Below, piece after piece: positions 56,708 through 64,000 of a DNA stretch of 64,000 bases (positions are counted from its first letter, which is position 1; each line of letters starts with the position of its first letter). The notes under the pieces were generated by a model, which was not told the origin of the DNA, did not search any database, and was given only the letters and a program-made list of their open reading frames with translations. Where the stretch lies: positions 62,001-126,000 of the forward strand of contig CAVUDD010000005.1 of the NCBI GenBank assembly GCA_963740205.1. The letters are read 5' to 3'. A program made the translations under genes and the position numbers. The DNA is from UBA2137 sp963740205. Its GTDB lineage: Bacteria; Pseudomonadota; Alphaproteobacteria; Micavibrionales; Micavibrionaceae.

Positions 56708-56959
56708 TTAAAGTTCGTTCTTATCGTCAGAACTCATTTTTTTGAGAGCATCTGCCATTTTAGAAATAACTGCAGTACTTAAGACTAGAACGACGTAGGT
56801 ACCTATAATTTTAAAGAAAAATTCTTCACCGAAATAGTCAGGGAACCAGATTTTAGCCAGAATTATAACACTCAACATGAGTGTCATAAGTATGAGGCAA
56901 TAGATTGCCCAAGCGGGCAATCCCATCAGATTTTTATATGTCGGTTTCAGATCGCGCAT
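56708..56959 (-). CDS. Small two-helix membrane protein
   Basis: 83 residues with two transmembrane helices (about 15-36, AWAIYCLILMTLMLSVIILA, and 47-66, FFFKIIGTYVVLVLSTAVIS) and a charged cytoplasmic tail. It lies 9 bases after sucC, so it is very likely co-transcribed with it. Family unknown. Confidence 0.68.
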   Translation of the reverse strand: MRDLKPTYKNLMGLPAWAIYCLILMTLMLSVIILAKIWFPDYFGEEFFFKIIGTYVVLVLSTAVISKMADALKKMSSDDKNEL

Positions 56960-56968
56960 TCTTATAGC

Positions 56969-58174
56969 TTAGGCGGCTTTACTAGCTTTTTCTGTAGCTT
57001 CAACAATTTTGCGTGCTGCGTCACCCAGATCATTTGCAGCGATAACATCAAGGCCAGAAGAATTCAAAATTTCCTTACCCTTTTCGACATTCGTGCCCGC
57101 CAAACGCACCACTAAAGGCACAGATAGTGAGACTTCCTTAGCGGCAGCAATTACGCCCTCGGCAATGATATCGCACTTCATAATTCCACCAAAAATATTA
57201 ACCAGAATGCCTTTTACGTTTGGATCAGAAAGGATGATTTTGAAGGCTGCAGTCACTTTTGCAGCATCTGCACCGCCCCCAACATCCAAAAAGTTTGCCG
57301 GCTCTCCGCCATAATATTTGATGATATCCATGGTCGCCATCGCAAGACCAGCGCCATTGACCATACAACCAATATTCCCATCAAGCGCAACGTATGACAG
57401 ATCGTATTCATGGGCTTGCTGTTCTTTTTCATCTTCTTCTGTTTTGTCACGCAAATCAGCAACCTGCGGGTGACGGAATAGCGCGTTTTCATCAAAAGAT
57501 GCTTTTGCGTCCAACGCCATGACCTCATCCTTGTCAGTCACAATCATGGGATTGATTTCGAGTATTTCAGCATCAAGCTCTGTGTAAGCCTTGTAAAGCG
57601 CACCAAAGAATTTGACGGCACTTTTGAATGCTGCACCAGACAGATCCAAAGCAAACGCCAATTCACGTGCGTGATAAGCTTGCATGCCAATGGCAGGATC
57701 AATATCAACCTTGATAATTTTTTCAGGTGTGTGTTCCGCAACTTCTTCGATGTCCATACCGCCCTCAGTAGATACAGCAAATGTCAGGCGTGATGTGGCA
57801 CGGTCGAGTAAAAGCGAGCAGTAATATTCTTTTGTAATATCCACACCGTCGGTCACATAAAGACGCTGAACCTCTTTGCCCTCTGGGCCAGTTTGCTTTG
57901 TGACCAACACATTACCAAGCATTGCTTCGGCGGCATCGCGCACATCATCCTCTGTTTTGCATAGGCGAACACCTCCCTTTCCCTCGGGATTATTCGTAAA
58001 ATGTCCTGCCCCGCGCCCACCAGCATGAATTTGTGCCTTTACGACGTAAAGAGGCCCTGGCATGGCTTGTGCGGCGGCAACCGCCTCGTCCACTGTGAAG
58101 GCAACCTTGCCATCAGGCACAGCTACACCGTATGATTTGAGCAATTCTTTAGCTTGGTATTCGTGAATATTCAT
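56969..58174 (-). CDS. sucC: Succinyl-CoA synthetase beta subunit
   Basis: ATP-grasp subunit giving nucleotide specificity. Start MNIHEYQAKELLKSYGV, KAQIHAGGRGAGHF, EINPMIVT, and the C-terminal GILVNIFGGIMKCD loop are family signatures. At 401 residues it is complete. Head of the minus-strand suc gene group in this window. Confidence 0.97.
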   Translation of the reverse strand: MNIHEYQAKELLKSYGVAVPDGKVAFTVDEAVAAAQAMPGPLYVVKAQIHAGGRGAGHFTNNPEGKGGVRLCKTEDDVRDAAEAMLGNVLVTKQTGPEGKEVQRLYVTDGVDITKEYYCSLLLDRATSRLTFAVSTEGGMDIEEVAEHTPEKIIKVDIDPAIGMQAYHARELAFALDLSGAAFKSAVKFFGALYKAYTELDAEILEINPMIVTDKDEVMALDAKASFDENALFRHPQVADLRDKTEEDEKEQQAHEYDLSYVALDGNIGCMVNGAGLAMATMDIIKYYGGEPANFLDVGGGADAAKVTAAFKIILSDPNVKGILVNIFGGIMKCDIIAEGVIAAAKEVSLSVPLVVRLAGTNVEKGKEILNSSGLDVIAANDLGDAARKIVEATEKASKAA

Positions 58175-58313
58175 GTTTTTTCCACTTTTGGTCGATTAAT
58201 TTTATTTATATGGGTTTTATTTAACATGTGCGAAGCTTTTAAAAAAGAACGAATTTCTGGTTATAACGTACTTAGTTTTTGCTTTTTTTCATAAAATAGA
58301 TTATAAGAGAGAC

Positions 58314-59034
58314 ATGCAATCATCATATGCAAGACGTTTGAATTTACAGTCAGGAACCACACTCGGTGGAGTTACTACGCTGGATTTGCATGACTTAGAA
58401 TTCCCTGAAGCGATCACAGGAATTCCAGATACACTTGCCAAATTTACGGATTTCGGCACAACCAAATACGTAGGACCTAGCTACACAGGTAGCCTTGCTG
58501 GTATAGCCAAGGCGGAAAGCGGTCACGGAGAAGAATCGGGGTGATTTTGCCAGTAAACGTACATTTGACCTTGCAACAAGTGGCGCTTTATTGGGCGAAA
58601 GTCTTTTTGATAAAATGCTTAAGCAACTTGGTGTTTTTGTGACATCTGAGCGGTTTTTAAGAGAAATGGCTGATGCTGTTTCGGCAGCTAGTGCGCGTAA
58701 AGGAATTAATTTGAACGATGATGCCGTTCTTGACGCTTTGGACACGGTTATTGCGCAAGAAGGTATTTCTGTGCAAAATTTAGGTATCAACGAGAGTAAC
58801 GTTGAGCAAGCTGCCAGTATTGTCCAAAATACGGTCATACAAAACAACAGAGGCCTTTTTGTATCTGTTGACATAGAAAACTGTAACACTCCCGAGGCTA
58901 TCTTAGCCCGTTGTTCAACTGGTATGGATAGTGACCTTGCGTTGATTTTGGGCCAACGTGCGATTGAAACACAATTGAGCGGTCGACTACCCAATATCAC
59001 CCCTTCATTTGCACCATCATACACACCGAATTAA
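58314..59034 (+). pseudogene. Unknown protein at the start of the peptidoglycan-hydrolase island, one frameshift
   Basis: ATG at 58314 with AGAGAG upstream opens a frame that stops in the run GGGG (58538-58541); removing one G joins it to the frame ending at 59034, reading SGDFASKRTFDLATSGALLG across the junction, about 240 residues in all. Other segments: GGVTTLDLHDLEFPEAITG and FLREMADAVSAASARKGINL. No family or signal peptide seen. First of five same-strand genes to 62860. Confidence 0.62.
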
Positions 59035-59052
59035 TTTATTATAATCAACAGG

Positions 59053-59067
59053 TTAACTCTTTGTTAA
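59053..59067. promoter_or_regulatory. Candidate CtrA-binding site
   Basis: TTAA-N7-TTAA, and on the minus strand TTAACAAAGAGTTAAC with the C following the second half, an exact match to the CtrA full site. It sits 90 bases before the gene at 59157. ChpT, encoded in this window, normally feeds phosphate to CtrA. In AT-rich DNA such matches can be fortuitous. Confidence 0.4.
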
Positions 59068-59156
59068 GTTTTTCTTGAAAACCAAATTTCCTTTATATTT
59101 CAATATACTATCGATCAAAATTGAGAATACACCCGGTTTTAACATAAAATAGGGTT

Positions 59157-59882
59157 ATGGATTTACACGAAGATCGCGCTATCAAAGATTTTATTTCAGG
59201 CACAAGGTCTTCTTTTGCCCATGAGGCAGACATCTTGGCTTGTACAGGCGACTTGCATTTAGCAAACATTCAAAATCCATTTTCTGATTTTACTAAATCT
59301 GAAAGAGGTGAATATATAACCTCTGGTGGTTTAGCTGGACGAGATTTACATCAGAATGACGATCAGAACGAGGCTCACCTTGCTGCGACTAAAGGCCTTA
59401 ATTCTTTTGCAGGTATAAGTGCCGAAATTCAAGGTAGAACATTATCTATGATGGTTGAATTCTCCAAAGTCGGCCTACTTTCAAACGCACAAATTGCAGA
59501 TATCCGCGCAACTACAGCACGATACAAAGCTCTAGCAATACAATTAGAAGAAAGTCGCGCCGCCCAGCTAGCACTCGAAGAGGCCGCCGCTGCTGGTATT
59601 ATGGCCAAAGATGCGCAAGGCAACATCGCTATGACTGATGAAGAGGCTGTAACTGAAGGCGCCACAGTAGAGGACACTATTAATAACCCTAGTGCTGTTC
59701 AAGCAGATGCAGAAGATGCCATGATAAAAACAAATGGCATGGGAATTAATAACGCTGCAATCAATGGCGAGAGTTCAACTGCCGTTGCAAATGTTATGGG
59801 TCGTGCTCGAGATGAAGCAAGTGGTGAATGTAATCACGCGGAACACAGAGCGACTGCTACAGGGCCAGTGGCAGGATTATAA
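59157..59882 (+). CDS. Unknown Ala-rich protein in the hydrolase island
   Basis: 241 residues, helical, acidic to neutral, with an Ala/Glu-rich middle (ARYKALAIQLEESRAAQLAL) likely forming a coiled coil. The C-terminus is rich in His/Thr (CNHAEHRATATGPVAG). No signal peptide. Ends 3 bases before the M23 gene, so the two are probably translated from one message. Confidence 0.66.
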   Translation: MDLHEDRAIKDFISGTRSSFAHEADILACTGDLHLANIQNPFSDFTKSERGEYITSGGLAGRDLHQNDDQNEAHLAATKGLNSFAGISAEIQGRTLSMMVEFSKVGLLSNAQIADIRATTARYKALAIQLEESRAAQLALEEAAAAGIMAKDAQGNIAMTDEEAVTEGATVEDTINNPSAVQADAEDAMIKTNGMGINNAAINGESSTAVANVMGRARDEASGECNHAEHRATATGPVAGL

Positions 59883-59885
59883 ATT

Positions 59886-60656
59886 ATGCCAGACCCAGAA
59901 CAAACAGCGCGCTCACCAGCCCAGCCAAGTATTTTAGAACAATTCGGAAATGCAGTCGAAGGGACTATGGAAGAATTAAGACAATCACTTCCTTCCTTAC
60001 CTAATCTTCCAGACATCCACATTCCTACTCCTCAAGAGGCTCTAGACGGATTAAAAGGCGCGTGGGATCGTGGAGTTGAACTTTTTGAAATTTATGTTGC
60101 AAGGCCTTTTGATGTAGCAATCAATTCATCATTTTCCAGCGGACACAGACCAAATCACGGTGGTATCGATATGGCAACCCGGGCTGGTACTCCTGTAGGC
60201 GCTGTTGCAGACGGTAGAGCCATAATGGTACGTGACTTTAGATTTGGTAACCAAAGCTCTACATACGGTAATGTTACGGCCTTTGATCATTGTAACGGTA
60301 ACTTTATTACAGTTAATGCACATGCATTGAATGGAAGCATAACAGTTCGCCCAGGAGAAACAGTGAGGTCTGGACAAGAGTTTATGGGAGTAGGCTCAAC
60401 TGGTCGATCAACTGGTCCTCATCTTCACTTTGAAACTTGGGTGAGAGGTCGCGATAACTTACTCTACCGTGTTAACCCAGAACTCGTTTTGAACAATCAG
60501 CTCAACATGCATGATGAGAATGTTAGAGAACAGCTTATTCGCCAAACTATGGATGACTTTGGAAAAACACGCGCTCAGTTACGACCGCTTATGTCAGATA
60601 TGGTGGAAGACTGCCTGCGTAGAAATGTGAACTTACGACCCTCAGGGAAAACCTAA
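59886..60656 (+). CDS. M23 family metallopeptidase, no Sec signal
   Basis: 256 residues. The N-terminal 75 residues are Pro/Leu-rich with a helical part and no signal peptide. The LytM-type domain follows with intact zinc ligands H91-x3-D95 (NHGGIDMA) and H179-x-H181 (GPHLHFETW), so an active peptidoglycan endopeptidase is expected. In-frame codons after the stop (60657-60713, TAEAAPNRNTEFGLGGQ) look coding, so the true end may lie at 60713. Secretion by a non-Sec route is possible but not shown. Confidence 0.88.
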   Translation: MPDPEQTARSPAQPSILEQFGNAVEGTMEELRQSLPSLPNLPDIHIPTPQEALDGLKGAWDRGVELFEIYVARPFDVAINSSFSSGHRPNHGGIDMATRAGTPVGAVADGRAIMVRDFRFGNQSSTYGNVTAFDHCNGNFITVNAHALNGSITVRPGETVRSGQEFMGVGSTGRSTGPHLHFETWVRGRDNLLYRVNPELVLNNQLNMHDENVREQLIRQTMDDFGKTRAQLRPLMSDMVEDCLRRNVNLRPSGKT

Positions 60657-60786
60657 GACACTGCAGAGGCCGCCCCGAACAGAAACACAGAATTTGGTTT
60701 AGGTGGACAATAGATTTAAACTATTGTTTTAATTAAATATTTACGTTTTTTTTGCAAACATTAGAAGAATTGAGTATTTTGTAACT

Positions 60787-61800
60787 ATGAATAGAGAGAT
60801 AACAGATTTAAGTAACGAGCAAGGTCATGGGATGTCCCATGCAAGCCTTTATGGCATTGATATTAGAACAATCACTCCCGATGCAATGCTAAGAGAGCAG
60901 TTTCTACAAAATCAAGCATTGGATATTGATGAGGACGGTAAAGAGAGATCTCCTTCCCCGACTGCGAACGCACATGATCAAAAATCACAAGTAATACCTG
61001 CTCAAGATAATACAACACTTCTTTATATCGTTTCTGGACTATTAGATTCAGAAGATCCTGAAAACTTCATGGAAGAAAACAATATTCCTTGGGCTTTGTA
61101 TGAACAGATTCTCATTGCGCACGGCGCGCCAACAATAGAAGTAAACGGTGAGCTAGTTGTAAACTGGAACGCGAGCGATGAAGAATGGGAAAATCTTTCC
61201 CCTGAAGCGGCAAATGTTATGGCTGCCATTGGTGGCCGTGGCGAATTAACAAATTCTAGTGGTAATTATAATTTTGGTATTTCTAGTTTCAATGGTGATG
61301 CATTCAACCACGCAGTAAATGTTGTACTTGTAGCAGAGGGTGGATTTAATCCGGGAAAATTTGATGCTGGAGGCGCAACCTACATGGGTATAGCGTCTAG
61401 ATACCACCCTGAAGCTTACAGAGAGATAATGTCATTACGTGGAAACCCTGAAGCAGCAACAAACTACGCTAAAGACTTTTATAAACGTGAATTTTGGGAC
61501 AGAGCAGGTATTGATAATATTACCGACCCACGTGCGCAGTTAATTGCCTTTGATACAGCCGTAAATGCTGGTATCGGAACCGCCAGACGCCACCTTGAAA
61601 TTGCTGGTCGTGACGGTGTCGTCACTGCAGAAGAGTTACTAGATCTTAAAAGAGGTCATTACGATAGATTAAATGCTACAGGTAATCCTAATTACACTGC
61701 TAACTACAGAGGCTGGATAAACCGTATTGGTCACCTTGAAGATACTATTGGTAGCATGTCTGCACCCGCATCAAGAGCCCCGGCTTTTGAATTATCTTAA
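60787..61800 (+). CDS. GH108-type muramidase (endolysin-like), no Sec signal
   Basis: 337 residues. The second half holds the glycoside hydrolase 108 signature: HAVNVVLVAEGGFNPGKFD then GGATYMGIA, with catalytic Glu184 in the AEGG motif, and the companion segment IAFDTAVNAGIGTARRHLEIA. This fold cuts the glycan strands of peptidoglycan and is common in phage endolysins and some effectors. The N-terminal 155 residues are polar and unrecognised. No signal peptide or holin is nearby. Confidence 0.85.
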   Translation: MNREITDLSNEQGHGMSHASLYGIDIRTITPDAMLREQFLQNQALDIDEDGKERSPSPTANAHDQKSQVIPAQDNTTLLYIVSGLLDSEDPENFMEENNIPWALYEQILIAHGAPTIEVNGELVVNWNASDEEWENLSPEAANVMAAIGGRGELTNSSGNYNFGISSFNGDAFNHAVNVVLVAEGGFNPGKFDAGGATYMGIASRYHPEAYREIMSLRGNPEAATNYAKDFYKREFWDRAGIDNITDPRAQLIAFDTAVNAGIGTARRHLEIAGRDGVVTAEELLDLKRGHYDRLNATGNPNYTANYRGWINRIGHLEDTIGSMSAPASRAPAFELS

Positions 61801-61902
61801 ATTATTGAAATATAAAGAAAAAATGTAATTAAATTGCATTTTAGGCACCCAAAGTGCTATTTTATAGATAAGAATAAAAATAAGTAATTAGAGAGTGTTT
61901 AG

Positions 61903-62860
61903 ATGTCAAACAGACGTATAGCTGACAGAAGAAGAGATCGAAGCAGGTACCACTGCCAGGGGCCGCAACGCTTGCGTTTCTGCAATGATCCCAAGCAATG
62001 TAAATCCTGGAACGAAGAAAAGGGGTCTGACGTATCCCTCATCAAAAATTCAGAGCCTCACTTTTATCGCCGAAATTTTTAGTAAAGGCCACGCTGGAAC
62101 CCAGTTCTCTAAATAGTTCATTCACTTCAGCCGTTAATAATCTTATTACACAAGTTACTGGCGTTGAATTTTGTACGGAATCTCATTCCGAAGATGCGAC
62201 ATGGCTCATGAAGCGGAAGAGATGAACTGAACAAGACCATGAAGAAGGCGTCCCTGCATTTTCACAGACATCAGGCGGGCTCTGCACTTGATAGTAACTA
62301 TGGTACCATATCGCCTATAGTACATGACGGTTCACGGGAAAGTTTTTCACGCATGATTGAACGCGTTGCCGAAGGTGCAGAAAATAGAAATATCGGTTAC
62401 CGCATGGGTGGTAAAGCCAACGCGCTAGTGAGGGCAAATTACCACGTCAATTGCACTTGTAGTGGTTTTGTAGATGCTGCTGTTCACAACACAAACATTG
62501 CAGGTGCAATGACTACAAATTCAGAAGGTCAAATTGCCGCTCTTGACACAATGGGTGTAAATATTTTGACTGGAAGTCAAGTTAATGCTCAAACGATTGG
62601 CGCTGGATTTGTTATTGGAATAGATACTGGTAATAGAGGTTGGGATGCGGGTCGCGCAAGAGGTATTGACCACGTTTTGATTACATACCAAGATACAGAG
62701 ACTGGTCGTCTAATGATTGCAGACAGCAATGGTAGAAACGGCGTTACAACAAGATCATTTGATGACCTGGCTTGAAAATGCAAACCGTAGAGGCCACACA
62801 ATTTACGCTGGTGATGCAACGAGTGTTTCAGGCATAGGCGGTCCGTTCAGCCCACCCTAG
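61903..62860 (+). pseudogene. NlpC/P60-like cysteine peptidase, multiply frameshifted
   Basis: ATG at 61903. Coding-like pieces follow in changing frames: TEEEIEAGTTARGRNACVSA, SSKIQSLTFIAEIFSKGHAG, FTSAVNNLITQVTGVEFCTE, HEEGVPAFSQTSGG, then a long frame from 62280 with GGKANALVRANYHVN, and after 62765 WLENANRRGHTIYAGDAT to 62860. The catalytic triad is plausible: Cys in CTCSGFVDA, His in GIDHVLI, and Asp/Asn in IADSNGRNG. At least six single-base shifts. Third consecutive peptidoglycan-hydrolase-type gene. Confidence 0.62.
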
Positions 62861-62878
62861 CTTAGTTTAAGAAAAATC

Positions 62879-64000
62879 TCAATTCGGGCCTTGTTGCCCT
62901 GAAGAATCCCTTAAAGCTGGCAAATTGGATGGGTTATTTATCGTTACATCTTGGCTAGGGACTATCTCTGCCAAAGACAACGCTTCTATTTTAGCTTTTT
63001 CAAATGTCTCATAAAGAGGTTTAATACCTTTTATAATACGCAAGTTGTGCAAATATGCTCGCTTAAGGAAAGACCCTTCACCCATTTCAGCATGATTTTC
63101 TGCATTGAATGTCTCAACCAAAGGCTTCAGTTTTAATGCTGCCTTCTTAAGTTTATTATAGTTAATGAGATACCCTAAATAATTCTCTCCCAATCTCTGC
63201 AACATAGAACTGGCCTGCAAAGGGTTCTCTTTTTGAAGTTTTTGGAATTTTTTGGACGCTACACCAAATTCTTCAAAATCATGCATTATCATATCTAAAA
63301 AGATGGATTTAATAGAAACACCACTTCTAGAGGGTAAAGCTAATGTATCTTTTCTTTCATGGATTGATCGCCAAATTTTGCCAAGTTCTTTTATTTCATC
63401 ATTGACATCATCTGTGTCAAAAATAACTGTGATATCAGACTTTAATTTCTGTTCAGATTTAAGTTTAAGCTTTTTTAAATCTTCAATCTCATAGTTTGTT
63501 TTTTCAATTTCTTCCAGACTTTGTTCAAAATAATGAAGCAGTTGAGGGAATTGTTCTTCTTCAACCTCTTCTGAGGCAAAAAACGCTTCGGGATTAACCA
63601 TGGGATCAAATAAATCAGATAAAAACACAGTTTTATCTTCAGAAGAATCATATGTGATCTCTTCACTTCCCCTTCTTGACCAACTTCGCACTACCTTTCT
63701 TTGGAAAACCAGGTTTTTGTTATTTAAGACATTATCTTCACAAAACTGAGTAGCAGAAAACTCTTCTTGATCAATTTGCTGTTGGGATAGCTCCCTGTAA
63801 ACTTCCTTGTATTCACCGTATTTATTTTCGACAATTTCCATGTGTAGACGAAGCAAGTTAGGCGGCATAGGATCATCCCAGTTTTCAGGAAGAATATGTG
63901 CTGGATGAAGCCCTAAAAAGGTACATATTTTTTTTATATCTGCGGTTGGAGGAAAATCTCTAATCCACTCGTCATAACTTCTATTAAGAGGTTCTTTCGT
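62879..64000 (-). CDS. Unknown coiled-coil-rich protein, N-terminus cut by window edge
   Basis: The frame runs unbroken from the window end (EPLNRSYDEWIRDFPPTADI at the edge) to 62879, 373 codons. An internal Met at 63868 is not needed as the start. Charged, largely helical and coiled-coil-like (YEIEDLKKLKLKSEQKLK), with no membrane segment seen. No family recognised. Convergent with the NlpC/P60-like gene, 18 bases apart. Confidence 0.68.
   Translation of the reverse strand, partial: TKEPLNRSYDEWIRDFPPTADIKKICTFLGLHPAHILPENWDDPMPPNLLRLHMEIVENKYGEYKEVYRELSQQQIDQEEFSATQFCEDNVLNNKNLVFQRKVVRSWSRRGSEEITYDSSEDKTVFLSDLFDPMVNPEAFFASEEVEEEQFPQLLHYFEQSLEEIEKTNYEIEDLKKLKLKSEQKLKSDITVIFDTDDVNDEIKELGKIWRSIHERKDTLALPSRSGVSIKSIFLDMIMHDFEEFGVASKKFQKLQKENPLQASSMLQRLGENYLGYLINYNKLKKAALKLKPLVETFNAENHAEMGEGSFLKRAYLHNLRIIKGIKPLYETFEKAKIEALSLAEIVPSQDVTINNPSNLPALRDSSGQQGPN

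Noticed and set aside
61810..61870. Weak hairpins after the GH108 gene as a terminator
   Set aside because: Stems are only four to five base pairs with mismatches and no clear U-tract, so no terminator is called.
58314..62860. Prophage remnant
   Set aside because: A muramidase and peptidases alone do not make a phage; there is no integrase, capsid, tail, portal or holin gene in the window.

Overview
The window looks like a chromosomal segment of an AT-rich alphaproteobacterium. The class is suggested by a ChpT-type histidine phosphotransferase (CtrA relay), the psd-pssA pair, an hslVU operon with an N-terminally extended HslV, surA followed directly by ksgA, and the sucC/sucD/sucA/sucB set. 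I cannot place it below class from sequence alone. I see no prophage, IS element, CRISPR array, rRNA or tRNA.

Layout. 1-10 kb: envelope and repair genes (D,D-carboxypeptidase, ksgA, surA, a complex-I-associated-type NAD(P)-binding protein, a DUF1223 protein, a Nudix hydrolase, uvrD/pcrA, a broken RTX-like gene, a GGDEF cyclase and an LprI-like protein). 10-20 kb: psd-pssA, comM, an OPR/RAP-type RNA-binding-like gene coupled to an unknown gene, a HIT hydrolase, a GNAT and TerC. 19.7-25 kb: the hslV-(two small genes)-hslU-CDF-M23 run behind a good RpoH-type promoter, then a SIMPL protein. 25-31.4 kb: aminopeptidase P, galU, phosphomannomutase, chpT and purH. 31.4-35.5 kb: three lineage-specific genes, each broken by many single-base frame changes. 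35.5-43.9 kb: a lysozyme-like membrane protein, lepA with seven frame-changing indels, unknown genes, a tandem paralogue pair, entericidin and a deaminase. 43.9-58.2 kb: the TCA genes sucB, sucA, sucD and sucC, spread out and separated by accessory genes. 58.3-62.9 kb: a same-strand island with an unknown gene pair, an M23 peptidase, a GH108-type muramidase and a broken NlpC/P60-like peptidase, none with an obvious Sec signal. 62.9-64 kb: a coiled-coil-rich unknown gene running off the end.

Two themes stand out. First, reading-frame damage is strongly clustered: uvrD, sucA, purH and most others are clean, while lepA, the 31.4-35.4 kb genes and the 61.9 kb gene carry 5-10 single-base indels each, and the protein reads through cleanly once the frame is restored. 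Low-quality consensus is the simplest explanation, with recent gene decay the alternative. Second, the peptidoglycan-hydrolase island, together with a eukaryote-style OPR/RAP protein and many unrecognised proteins, hints at a predatory or host-associated lifestyle. That is inference, not proof.
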